Shown here: positions 22,627 through 32,026 of the stretch, piece after piece
How the letters are laid out: each line of letters begins with the position of its first letter
Position numbering within the stretch: position 1 is the stretch's first letter
Assembly (NCBI GenBank): GCA_011316305.1
Contig: SAUG01000029.1
Location: 124,001-188,000, forward strand
Source: Rusavskia elegans
Taxonomy: Eukaryota > Ascomycota > Lecanoromycetes > Teloschistales > Teloschistaceae
DNA: 64,000 nucleotides
Direction: 5' to 3'
Translations under genes and position numbers: made by a program
The notes under the pieces: model-generated
Databases searched by the model: none
What the model was told of the DNA's origin: nothing
The model's input: the letters and a program-made list of their open reading frames with translations, nothing else

Positions 22627-23295
22627 GGCGATCTGTAAGAAATCTTGATACGAGTAGTAATGAATCCGAGACAAAAGGTAGACGGGTTGTAGGTACGTTT
22701 GGTGGATGTCGAAGATGATCTCCAGAGAAAATCGAAGATGGTTTTATAGCCCCTTGTACTCTGACTCACCTAATAGGCTTTACTGGCAACTGGTATCGCC
22801 ATTACTCATCGAACGTCCAGGAGTGTCATTAACAGGCTTCTCGAAATTTTCAACAACAGAGTGTGTCAAATTTGACCGACAGCACATGGTGGACATTCGT
22901 TGAAGACGACGGGAATCTCCTTCACGGTACAGCAACCCCTACTTGACAGTCTTCTGGGCTGGATGAATTGAGCCAAGCTGCGTCAATTTGATCTCTCGCT
23001 TCCGACTATTTTGGAATTCTTGACATTCCCCAACACCTATCAATGTTTTGATGCTCATGTTGGCGGAATTACTTCCAGGGGCCGTCTCGGCACCACAACG
23101 TAAAAACAAGGGAGCTGATGTAGGTGAGTACACACGGTTGTTCCCGATCAGATGCTCCTTGAATTCTGACAGGTCCATTATTACGCACACGCAAAAACAG
23201 TTCATCACATCAACTTCTCCCCGACTCGCGTCTAGATCTCCTCGCTCCATCCCCAATCCTCTACGACCGCCCGCTCGATGATCTCCGCCAGTATG
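22627..23295. promoter_or_regulatory. spacer upstream of tandem copy 3
   Basis: This 669-bp spacer holds the promoter of copy 3 and the 3' region of the glycine-rich gene, both on the minus strand. A minus-strand frame of 105 codons at 22939-23256 has no motif and is probably chance. Confidence 0.4.
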
Positions 23296-23991
23296 TCATG
23301 CTAAAAAACCACTCCCATGGCCCTGACGACTAACTCGTCGACCTCCCTGACCATGACCTCCTAACCAAGCCCCAGATGCCATCTGGCCCGGTCCAAATCC
23401 ATAATTTTCCGGACCCTGTGGGAGTATTGGATGTGGTTGCATATGCATACCACGCGGTTGATCGAAACCCCCCATCGGCGCATTTCCACTCCTTCTTCCC
23501 CGTCTTCCTCCGCCCATCCGCCCCGGTGCCATTCCATGAATTTCCGGACCCTGTGGAAATATTGGATGTGGTTGCATATGCATACCACGCGGCTGACCGA
23601 AACCCCCCATCATCGCATTTCCACTCCTTCGTCCCCGTCTTCCACCGCCCATCTGCCCCCGTGCCATTCCATAATTTTCCGGGCCAAAATCTTGCATCCC
23701 TGCTGGTCCTGCGCCTCCATAGTGCTCCGGACCAAATCCATGCGCTCCTCCGAATCCCGCCCCGAGATGCTGAGATCCACCCGGCATACCGCCCATGGGA
23801 TGTGCACCCCTCATTGCATTTTTCCTAGCTGTTCTTCCTTCCCCGGCTCCCATACCGTAGGCTTCTTCGCCTGGTCCTTGGATTAGTGGATGAGGGTGGG
23901 CTGTCGGAGGGAAGGCTATGCGCCCTTGGGGGGGGACTACCATGCCCATATAATCGTCACTGGGGATGTCTTTGCATAAGCAGTTGCCCAT
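23296..23991 (-). CDS. glycine/arginine repeat protein with acylation-type N-terminus
   Basis: Single exon, 231 aa from the ATG at 23991; function unknown. The chosen start gives MGNCLCKDIP: Gly2 and a small residue at position 6 fit N-myristoylation, and Cys4 and Cys6 are good palmitoylation sites. The protein would then sit on the inner face of a membrane. The frame stays open to an ATG at 24096, which would add a hydrophobic stretch (FLFLSSFILLIHYTL) and a different topology. The body is Gly/Met/Pro-rich. Two 45-residue units (about 102-191) each carry MGGGRRGRRSGNA, GGF and QPRGMHMQPHPI, and a third partial unit precedes them. The RGRR segments resemble RGG-type RNA-binding or phase-separating tails; this is inference only. 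It lies next to the tandem 209-aa family on the same strand. Confidence 0.6.
   Translation of the reverse strand: MGNCLCKDIPSDDYMGMVVPPQGRIAFPPTAHPHPLIQGPGEEAYGMGAGEGRTARKNAMRGAHPMGGMPGGSQHLGAGFGGAHGFGPEHYGGAGPAGMQDFGPENYGMARGQMGGGRRGRRSGNAMMGGFGQPRGMHMQPHPIFPQGPEIHGMAPGRMGGGRRGRRSGNAPMGGFDQPRGMHMQPHPILPQGPENYGFGPGQMASGAWLGGHGQGGRRVSRQGHGSGFLA
23409..23678. repeat. 135-bp in-frame tandem repeat (minisatellite), two full units
   Basis: Units begin at 23409 and 23544, and a partial third begins at 23679, each with CCGGRCC. The period is exactly 135 bp, 45 codons, so changes in copy number keep the glycine-rich reading frame. The two full units differ at a small number of positions, indicating a fairly recent duplication. 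Confidence 0.85.
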
Positions 23992-24224
23992 GTTTTGATG
24001 ATTGAGGGTATAGTGGATTAGGAGGATGAAGGAAGAGAGAAAGAGAAACATGGATTGGGGGCCGGTATTCATACCCATGGCATAAAGCTGCAGCACGGGG
24101 TCAAGAGTTGAAGGTGAGTCGTATTTTTCATCAAAAGACTCCGGTCCGATGATATCATAAAAAGAAGGACATGACCGCCATTCAGACTTCGAAAGAAAAT
24201 GTGCCCCCGGTAATCAACAACTTA

Positions 24225-24407
24225 CTCCCTCTGAAAGATAGACTGACGGAGGTGTAGATTCAATTCACCAGAAGCTTTCAAAACGCGGGTGGTGGCCCCC
24301 CAGCGAGCTACACGACGACCTTTGCCAAGGTCGTCGCACTCAGCACTGCCTACGTTATTTTCACGTTGGCGCTGCCGTGGGCCGGCGCTGCCGTGGCAGC
24401 TAGGTAG
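24225..24407 (+). pseudogene. relic of the C-terminus of the neighbouring secreted-protein gene
   Basis: The + strand encodes a stretch that matches the last 55 or so residues of the gene at 24757-25398: LTEV, then FQNAG..., ASY, and the ending TLALPWAGAAVAAR followed by a stop, against TLTLPWAGAAAAAR there. A TAG at 24255-24257 sits where the intact gene has CAG, a C-to-T change of the kind RIP makes. Upstream the match fades, so only the 3' end remains. An alternative is that this is the last exon of an unrecognised gene, with the TAG as a splice acceptor; I found no upstream exon. Confidence 0.55.
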
Positions 24408-24756
24408 GTGAAGGCTGATAAGGGGAGGTCTGATCGGCGGGCCTGATTGATTTCGCTGTCGTCAAAAACCACGTCTCTTCCAGCCTTGTCGACTAGAAAG
24501 CCCTTGATTTCCGGAGGCCGGTGTATCATCCTATGAGGCGAGAATAAGATATAGTTCGTCTCGGGACGGAGTGGTGGTATAGCCGCCGTGCCGAGCGCTG
24601 AAACGATCTTTGCTCTATTCATATCAGGAGCCGATGCGATCCGTAGAATGGTGACACGAGCGATGTTTCCACGAGGCTCTATTGTTAATCGAATATAAGC
24701 AGATGCAATACACGTTGCTTGAAGGTTGTGTCGATCCGGGGAAGTACACCGTCACG
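24408..24756. promoter_or_regulatory. promoter region of the secreted-protein gene
   Basis: This 349-bp space lies between the relic and the intact copy and must hold the promoter of the latter. A minus-strand open frame (24350-24622, 90 codons) overlaps the relic and has no recognisable content. Confidence 0.4.
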
Positions 24757-25398
24757 ATGGAGTTACGCCCCAGTATCTTGGCAGCGACCGTCGTCTTCGT
24801 TCTGAATCTCCTTCTGGTCTCTGCTCTCCCAAACCCCAAGGAACTTCGTTCGCGGCATACCGGTGTCACTGGTCCCGGGACGCCGAGTTTCGTCCCTTCT
24901 TCTAGACTCATACAGCGAGACTGGAAGACCAACCGTAATCTCTTCGCCGATACTTGTGCCTGGGGAGACGGATGGACTCTCCACTGGAATAGGCTCGACT
25001 TCATAATCCCCAATATCCCCGCACCTGCGCAGAAATTGATTGAGTTGTATGACTCGGTCATTGACAAAATTGCCGCAGAGTGGTCTCACGAGCCCGATCA
25101 GCAGGCACGTACAGTCCATTTGGGAGAGGTCACTCTGGATATACAATCGAACCAGGCGATTCCATTGGGATGGCTCACTAAATTCTGCCTTGATGCAGTG
25201 GGTTGTCGCCAGTCATCGCCACTGTGTACAACCGACGGTGTACTGACGCCCCGACAGATTAATCAAGTGCGAGCAACGTATAACGCTGGTTCCACAGCAG
25301 CGAGCTATAAGATGATATTCACTCGCGCCCTCAGTGGCGTGGTCCTTGTTGTTACCTTGACGCTTCCTTGGGCTGGTGCCGCTGCCGCGGCGCGATAA
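24757..25398 (+). CDS. small secreted or GPI-anchored protein, function unknown
   Basis: Single exon, 213 aa from the ATG at 24757. An ATG at 24682 in the same frame would bury the signal peptide, so it is rejected. Residues 1-23 are a clear signal peptide (VVFVLNLLLVSALP). The mature part has four cysteines (67, 144, 150 and 157) and a block VHLGEVTLDIQSN..IPLGWLTKF (120-143), which resembles a pattern in uncharacterised secreted proteins of filamentous fungi. The C-terminus is hydrophobic (about 181-213: GVVLVVTLTLPWAGAAAAAR) after a small-residue stretch (NAGSTAAS), as in GPI-anchored proteins. It is likely at the cell surface or in the wall. A truncated relic of a second copy lies 350 bp upstream. 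A host-interaction role is possible but not shown. Confidence 0.68.
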   Translation: MELRPSILAATVVFVLNLLLVSALPNPKELRSRHTGVTGPGTPSFVPSSRLIQRDWKTNRNLFADTCAWGDGWTLHWNRLDFIIPNIPAPAQKLIELYDSVIDKIAAEWSHEPDQQARTVHLGEVTLDIQSNQAIPLGWLTKFCLDAVGCRQSSPLCTTDGVLTPRQINQVRATYNAGSTAASYKMIFTRALSGVVLVVTLTLPWAGAAAAAR

Positions 25399-25831
25399 AG
25401 CTTGAAGATCCTGCGATAGACTCATCCATTTCGAACACGGCCAAAGGTTATCTCTTACGAGATTGTGTTGTCAGAGCCTTGAAGATGACCAGTGGGAGGC
25501 TTATCATTTGAAGCTCAGAGACTGGGCACAGGTGGAATGACCCGAATTGGTGTGAGGCTGCAAGCCACCCGCCCTACTTCAACCGAAGCCTTGTCAATGT
25601 AGCCTTGTTGGAATTTTGCCCTATTCCGTGCATCAGCAGGAGACATGAGCCAGTTTCTCCTGGGAACTGCTTTGTCGTCTTAATCCTCTGAGCTTTGCTG
25701 CAGCTGCTCGTCTATCTCGATTAATTTCTTTTGACAATCTATTCTTTCGTGTTAATCTTGAGAGCCCGTAGCTACGCTCTTGGAAAAGCTCCGAGCGAAG
25801 AGATTTGGCAGATTCTGATCGGTCGAAGAGA
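25399..25831. other. intergenic, no supported gene
   Basis: This 433-bp space lies between two + strand genes. A short minus-strand frame at 25633-25866 overlaps the next gene's start and has no motif. The region should hold a terminator and the CorA-like gene promoter. Confidence 0.4.
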
Positions 25832-27428
25832 ATGAACAATATGCTCATGGAGGCAGGAATCCACAACAGTCATATCCCCATGATAAGACTAGATCAATTT
25901 GAGGGAACCGACGCCAATGGAGATGTGATCGATGATACGCAGTGGAACGAGGAAGAAGCAGCCATTGAGGATTTGAACTTCATTGCATTTGGTGATCCAG
26001 AAGAGTTCAGCACGGACGGCCGTGTCGACGTTGCAACGATTCATTGGAGCAATAGTATGCTGAAGATCGAGATGCGCCAATTGTGAAAAATCCGACGGCT
26101 GATCCAGGCACAGATTGCCAAATCACGGATTGTGATGACTCGAAGATGATGATCGAGGCCGCGAACCACCAGAACAGCTCTGATGGCCCTTCGCTCTTCT
26201 TTGGGTAGGATCAAGCGCTTGCGATGGGGTATCCAATGGCTCAAATGTGATTAGGCAGCTCAAGCAAGCCTCGACCGTCTCCACAACCAAGATCATGCGG
26301 CTGATGACCCTCCAAATCGAGTCTGGATACCACAGCAACATGAGAAGAGTGGGCGATGTGCTGAAATTCGGTGTGTCACGTCGGCGACATCTGTGAACCA
26401 ATCTGATCGAAATGCCAGAGGCGTATTACAACCTTCAGGGCGACCGTGAGCCTCAAATCGAGGGCGACAACGTGATACTCAAGTTCAATTGGGAATCATT
26501 GACCTTTTCCTATAATCTGTTCACGGGTCGTGCCTCCTACCTTTTGGCATGTTCGAACAAAGACTTCGAATCCTACAAAAAAGCAGTCGGTGACCGAAGA
26601 CTCCCTGCCGGGCGTCACCCGCATCCTTTCAGCATTCACCTTATTCTTCTCTTCAAAGGTGTCCTCGCCAGGAACGAAGAATTAGAAGAGTCTCTGCGTA
26701 GATTGCTGCTATGTGAAGATCGATCGATATTCCGGAGAGGCAAGGTCACTTTCGAAAGCGGCGATGCAACGAAACAACGGCTCCAAGAACTCCACAGTCT
26801 TTTTAAGGAGTTCTTGATCCGGGAAAACAGTAACAAACGATACATAGCATCGGTTGAATCCCTGATACTGGATCTCGGCAGGCTCCAGGAAACAATCAAA
26901 TCGACCGCAAGGGCCTTCCCAATCGATGACTACGATCATCAACGGATGCTGGATGGGTTTCATTGTCTGAAAAGCTTTTGCTTGGATCGTGAAAGGCGAA
27001 TCGAGACGCGATTGCAAAGGGTGCAGAATCTGATAGCTCTGGTGAGAGCCAAGACCTAGACCGTAGACAAAGCTGACGCCTTCCACTTTCAGACGTACAA
27101 TCTTCTTGCGAATCGTGACAGCATTACTGCTCACAGCATCGCCCATGAGGCACGGCAAGACGGAGCGGCGATGAAAACGATTGCTTTGGTCACGATGCTT
27201 TTCTTCCCGGCCACATTCGTGTCGAGCTTCCTAGGGACTAATCTGGTAACACTCGACGTTGGTGCTGACGGTAGAACACGGTTCGTCTTCAGCCATCTTT
27301 GGTGGATCTACCTTGTCTCGGCTGTTCCATTGACCATCATCACTCTGCTGGCATGGCTTTATTTCGTGAGGAGACGATCCCGGAAGGAACGAGCGAAGTG
27401 GCAGCGAGTTGGACAGGCCAAGGTTTGA
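25832..27428 (+). CDS. CorA-like two-helix membrane protein
   Basis: Member of the loose fungal group related to CorA Mg2+ channels. Model: join(25832..25991, 26066..26204, 26255..26370, 26419..27041, 27093..27428), 457 aa. The last three introns (50, 48 and 51 bp) are well supported; the first junction is tentative. The 48-bp intron removes an in-frame TGA at 26394 and contains the branch-type sequence CTGAT, so the gene need not be broken. The middle is helical and charged (about 250-345), as expected for the CorA stalk. Two membrane helices follow, TIALVTMLFFPATFVSSFLG at about 374-393 and WIYLVSAVPLTIITLLAWLY at about 416-435. The GMN selectivity motif of true CorA channels is absent, so Mg2+ transport should not be assumed. 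It ends in a basic tail. Confidence 0.65.
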
Positions 27429-27439
27429 CGCTTCGTGGG

Positions 27440-28247
27440 TCATTCCACGTGGCATTTGGATCTCGTCGGTGATGTAGACCGGCGGTGGCCAGCGTATTCG
27501 TCTCTTTGGTCTTTGCTGGGTATGTCGTAATTGATCTGCAGCTCTCTGTACTTTTCTCCCGGGGTGTTATGCACGAGGCTGATTCGACAAGGCAGTCGGA
27601 ACTTGCCGATGTCGATGTCACCATTGGGGGCGGCGCTGGAGCTGAGCGTTGGAAGTGACACATGTTCTTCAGACTTCAGAGTCGAGCGTCAAGGCATCCT
27701 CGTTCCAAGGCGTAATATCATGCATGACGATGCTTCAGCCTGATCGGGAGGTGTCTGCCTTTCCATCGTTCCGAAGACGACCAATTGCCTGCGGTGACCG
27801 GAGGTAGTGCTGACAGCAACCTCGTAGTCCAGGAAATCTTATGATGCTGGGTTGCATCCCGCTTGGACAACAGGCTATCACAAGCCCGTGGAGAGTGATC
27901 TTCAATACCTGTGGACGAATAGAACGTTGAAACGTGCCTCGGGGGGCCCTTGCCTTCAAAGTGGAGGCGCGATCTTTTCGCTAAGCATTTCCAGGGAAAG
28001 ACACATTGATCGACGCCGAAACCTCCGTCGTCATCCTTTAATTCAATCGTCTTGAACTGCCTGGAGAAGTGCTGCGATCTGCAGAGCCGTCCCTTCACTT
28101 GTCTACCGCCGGCTGGGATTCAGCCGGTTCTTGACCTTTTCAGGATGCAATTGACGAGATAAACGGCCCCCTATGCAAGGAACCACGAACTTGACCGGAA
28201 TCTTGACTTGTGGCTGCACCTTCGTTGACGATGACCTCGAAATGCAT
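27440..28247 (-). pseudogene. probable broken gene of unknown function
   Basis: A protein-like minus-strand reading frame can be followed through two exons: one ending at 27909 (...RHVSTFYSST) and one at 27440..27837 (DFLDYEVAVSTTSGHRR...), joined over a 71-bp GT...AG intron. In the second exon a TGA at 27691-27689 (followed by C) interrupts a frame that then stays open for 82 codons with a plausible composition (IGKFRLPCRISLVHN, GEKYRELQINYDIP). A possible start is the ATG at 28247 (MHFEVIVNEG), but frames between it and the first exon are not continuous. The change CGA to TGA would fit C-to-T mutation. Alternatives are a missed intron, translational readthrough, or two chance frames. Confidence 0.35.
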
Positions 28248-28514
28248 ACTTCTTCTTCGGCTCCTTGTCTTTCTTGTCTACTCTCCTTGAATGTCAGGCA
28301 GACAGCAGTGTAACCCTGTTTTCCTCCTTGGGGGTAAAGATTTGCTCTTGATGGATTGAACCAACTTATATTCTCCCTTGTTTTGTCTCATCAATCTCTC
28401 CTTATCATTCCATTCAACCTCAAGATTCAGTTTCAAAGTAAAAGGAAAACAGCTACACCTACCGATCATATCCTTCGTAACAACCGTTCTCCGCACTCCG
28501 CACACTACGAAGCA

Positions 28515-29459
28515 ATGCATTCCTTCAACATCTTGACCATCCTGTCATTGGCAAGCTCCTCATTGGCCGTCGGAGTCTTCGAACGAGCCGTCGGCGGAGC
28601 CTGCAACACTCCGGTACTGCAACAGAACATGTCATTCCCAATCGAGATCCGGCTAATACTATCAATAGCATGGCGGAGGCACTTGTGAGAAGACCGGCAA
28701 TTGTGTGCTTTCTGGATTCAATATGGCCAGCTACTGCCCCAATGACCCCAACGATGTCCAATGCTGCGTGAAGAAAACCTGCAGCACCCCCAAGGGATCT
28801 GGAACATGCATCAACACCGCGGATAAAGGCAGTTGCAAGGGCGCAATGGTACCAGGCTACTGCCCTGGCGATGATACCATTCAGGTAATTGGCCCTTCTG
28901 AATCATCAACGAATCATTGAGGATGATACTGACCGCTGCCTCGGCATTCAGTGCTGCGTACCCGGTGCTAGCACTCCACCTCCACCCTCCGGAGGAGGCA
29001 ACGGAGCAGGTATTGTCTCAGCTGCTGTGAAGGAAGAAGGTCTTCCCTACGTCTGGGGCGGTGGGGGATGTTCCGGCCCATCTAAAGGTGGCTTTGATTG
29101 CTCAGGTACCATACATTCCTCTCAAGAAAACATGACCAAGACTGACCCCTATTCCAGGCCTGACACAATACGCCGTCTGCCAAGCCGTTGATAAAACCAT
29201 CCCACGAACTGCTCAAACCCAGTACCACTCGTCTATGGGTAAACATATTCCACGTGCCGAAGCCAAAGCCGGCGACCTCATTTTCTGGGCCAGTGGTGGC
29301 GACTGCGCAAACGCTGTCGCTCATGTTGGGATATTCATGCGTGATGGGTGGATGGTCAATGCCGCGCATACAGGGACGCCTGTTAGGGAACAGAGTATCT
29401 GGACCTCGTCCGGTGGAGAGAGCATCTGCCCGGATGCCGTTCGGTATGTGACATCCTGA
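28515..29459 (+). CDS. secreted NlpC/P60-family cysteine peptidase
   Basis: Predicted extracellular endopeptidase of the NlpC/P60 fold, which in bacteria cleaves peptidoglycan stem peptides. Model: join(28515..28613, 28669..28884, 28952..29105, 29158..29459), 256 aa, with introns of 55, 67 and 52 bp. Residues 1-18 are a signal peptide. Two tandem cysteine-rich modules follow at about 30-67 and 71-107, each of the form G.GTC...C......YCP.D...QCCV, and their ends coincide with introns. A Pro/Gly linker leads to the catalytic domain (about 124-256). It contains LPYVWGG, the nucleophile C155 in FDCSGL, H212 in AHVGIF and H227 in NAAHTG, so the catalytic residues are present. Fungi have no peptidoglycan, so the likely targets are bacterial walls. 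The family is mainly bacterial, which suggests ancient transfer; the fungal introns show it is long established. Confidence 0.88.
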
Positions 29460-30077
29460 CTCTCAATTCTTCTATCGTGGTTCTTCCAGCTGATTGGTTC
29501 GTCATTAGATTCTGGTAACGGCGTCGAACCTAATCCATGGATTGAGTGGGGTCTACTAGTTTGTGCTCGAGGGTATCATGGGAATACTGTACCACTAGCT
29601 CGAATCTATCATGATTACAATATAGGTTTCTGTGATATCTGCTTCGTAGCGAGTGTTCTGACCGGTTGTTTGATATCGTGCCTGTCAATCAGCAGGTTCA
29701 ATGCCACGCGATCCCCGGTGTCCAATGGGTTTCTACTCCTTGGAAAGGACGTGCAGAATCGTTGAGTTACCTCACTCTCTGAATCGTGTAGCTTGGGATG
29801 TGATTTCGCTCTCCGTAATGCTAGCTTTCAGTGACCGCGCAAAGTCCGAAGCTTTTCCGGCGCTAGACTATCTTGGGGGCTTTAACCTCGGACAAAGTCC
29901 CGATGGCCGGCAGCTTGGGCGGACTGTTGATCTCTGATCCCTCTTGCTGTCCTGCGGGACCACAGCAACCACTTGAAACAGCGTATGATTGAGATAGCAT
30001 TCGACAGATTGTTGCGGCACTGCTGAGGCAAACAGCGCACAGTCCGTTCCATTCCTTTGCCAAGATGAAGCGTAGGG
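29460..30077. other. intergenic, no supported gene
   Basis: This 618-bp space lies between two + strand genes. Overlapping minus-strand frames (29863-30319) are shadows of the next gene's start region. Nothing recognisable. Confidence 0.45.
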
Positions 30078-31436
30078 ATGAGCCAGCCAGAGATCCTCGT
30101 GCATGCAGCTGCACCAAGCCACGGACCTGACGATGTGCGATATCGAAAAGAAGCTCTGGCAATCATCGGCTTTGAAATTGTCAAGAGACATGATATCCTA
30201 GGAGGTAATGTGACAGCATGCGGTACCGTGGACCGTAGGCAGAAGCAACTGTCAGAAGACAGGCAGCAAACCTCACAAGAGACACAGCAATCGCCTGCCC
30301 GGGCGCAGGACTCTGTCACATCAACAGATCCGGCACCAAGGCATCAACTCACGGATGCCTTCTCAACATGGGTGACTCCAATACTCCCCCGCCCATCACC
30401 TCAAGTTCTTGTCGGCCGAACACCGGCTCCCCTACATCTCAAACGGGCTTCGGGCCTCACTGGGCATGTTTCCATTCAACAAACACCAGCAAATCATCAG
30501 AGACCCATAACAGCCCCGTCAGAACCCTCTATAATCAAAGAAACGCCACCGCTTCGCCGTTCCTTCTCTAACGCTTTCGATACCCCACCCAGTGAGATCC
30601 CAGATTCACAGCCCACACCCCAAAGACACCAACATGAAGACCGATCGTTCGAAGAGACCAGTTCGCCGTCGCCTGTCCATCGAGAGGAACCCCATGCTAA
30701 AAGATGGAAGGGAGATGTGAGAGAAGACGATTTGTTAGCACTTGGCGATGGAACTCCGCCAGACGACACGTCCACACCAGCACTGAACAACGAAGCTCAA
30801 GCATCCTCCACCCCTTCTCATGTCGACGCACCTACACTCTCTCCATCCTCTTCCACGCCTCAAATCTCCACAACCCGAACTCTTGCCTATCGTCGCCGCA
30901 AGGTCGATCCTCCCCCTCCCGAGACTTCGCTGAGCACCACTATGCCGTCTCAACTCACATCAAGCCTAAAGATCCTCCGTCAGAAATGCACCAAGATCCT
31001 AGAAGCAGTGCAGCCCCTGCGTCCCATCCAGGACCGAGAACGCGGACACTGGCGCCTCACCTTCGAATTCGACCATGATGAGGCGGAGGATAACAACAAA
31101 TGGAACACAATGAGCCGAGAGAAGATGTGGGAATGGCTAGCCAGCTTCATTTTGAGAGGATGTGGTGGATGGGGTGCGTGGGCAACATTCGAAGAGGGCA
31201 AATTGGAGAGGTTTGATGGTGAAGATGGGTGGATTGGGGAAATGGGTGATCAAGAGCGGGTCATGGGATCGGAGGATGGGCCGGCGGTTGGGAGGGTCAA
31301 GGTTTTTTGCTGGGGAGAGGTTGTGTTGGAGGTTTATGCATTGCTGTTTTTGGCGACGAACAGGAGGGTGAAGAAGTGTGGGGCGCAGTGGATTGATTCG
31401 TATGGGCAGGCTGTTGTGGTCGTGGGTGAGGATTGA
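30078..31436 (+). CDS. conserved fungal protein of unknown function
   Basis: Single exon, 452 aa. The N-terminus EILVHAAAPSHGPDDVRYR (about 5-23) resembles the start of uncharacterised Pezizomycotina proteins I remember, so this is probably a conserved single-copy gene; I cannot name it. Residues about 50-290 are low-complexity and rich in Pro/Ser/Thr/Gln (TPPLRRSFSNAF, PHAKRWKGD), with many SP/TP sites. A folded C-terminal domain spans about 295-452: GHWRLTFEFD, MWEWLASFILRGCGGWGAW, VKVFCWGEVVLEVYALLFL and GAQWIDSYGQ. This Trp-rich pattern matches no enzyme family I know. The purine-rich 3' third suggests strong strand bias in codon use. Confidence 0.72.
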   Translation: MSQPEILVHAAAPSHGPDDVRYRKEALAIIGFEIVKRHDILGGNVTACGTVDRRQKQLSEDRQQTSQETQQSPARAQDSVTSTDPAPRHQLTDAFSTWVTPILPRPSPQVLVGRTPAPLHLKRASGLTGHVSIQQTPANHQRPITAPSEPSIIKETPPLRRSFSNAFDTPPSEIPDSQPTPQRHQHEDRSFEETSSPSPVHREEPHAKRWKGDVREDDLLALGDGTPPDDTSTPALNNEAQASSTPSHVDAPTLSPSSSTPQISTTRTLAYRRRKVDPPPPETSLSTTMPSQLTSSLKILRQKCTKILEAVQPLRPIQDRERGHWRLTFEFDHDEAEDNNKWNTMSREKMWEWLASFILRGCGGWGAWATFEEGKLERFDGEDGWIGEMGDQERVMGSEDGPAVGRVKVFCWGEVVLEVYALLFLATNRRVKKCGAQWIDSYGQAVVVVGED

Positions 31437-32026
31437 TGTGATCACGACTTTCCACGAATGTGGGTAAGGATCATTGGGAAGCAGTCTTGGGTAATGGGCT
31501 TGGGTGCGTAAAGGGAAATGGGTTTTAGGACATGGATCTGCATTTGGGTATGGAGATGGGAGTCAATCCTACCGCACGATGCTTATCCCTCTGCTGTGCT
31601 CTTGTCCTTCCGCTTCGTCGTCCTGCCGCGTTCTTCCCAGCTCCCTGATCAGACTCCTGTGCAGTCTTCACCAGGATCACTCGCGCAGGACAATGAACCC
31701 TCCTAAGATCATGCATCTCGCTCCATGCCCTCTGCCTCCATCTGTCATCCCAAGACGCACAATCTCGAATCCGAACTGCACAGCAGTCGATATCTCAATG
31801 TAGTGTTCGCCTTAAACATGTGCTTAGATCCTGCTTCACAGCTACCTACTCTCTGGACTCAAGCGTATGACGTACCCACTCCATCAGAATCCTACGACCA
31901 ATTCGACCAACGCTTAGCAGAAGCCAGCGTCGTTCTCTGATATCTCATTAAATAGAGTATTCTCATATCTTTACACATTCTTTTGTTTTCATTTCTTACA
32001 TCTCCAATCCCAAAGAGTCACTGATC
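31437..32026. other. intergenic, no supported gene
   Basis: This 590-bp space lies between two + strand genes and contains the promoter of the hydrolase gene. Frames at 31504-31803 and 31725-31940 (+) have no motif. The last 50 bp before the hydrolase ATG are pyrimidine-rich, as in fungal leaders. Confidence 0.45.

Noticed and set aside
24350..24622. 90-codon minus-strand frame
   Set aside because: It overlaps the relic of the secreted-protein gene on the opposite strand, which explains part of its sequence; no independent support.
26394..26396. TGA as a nonsense mutation in the CorA-like gene
   Set aside because: A 48-bp GT...AG intron (26371-26418) with a branch-type CTGAT removes it and keeps frame, so an intact gene is the simpler reading.
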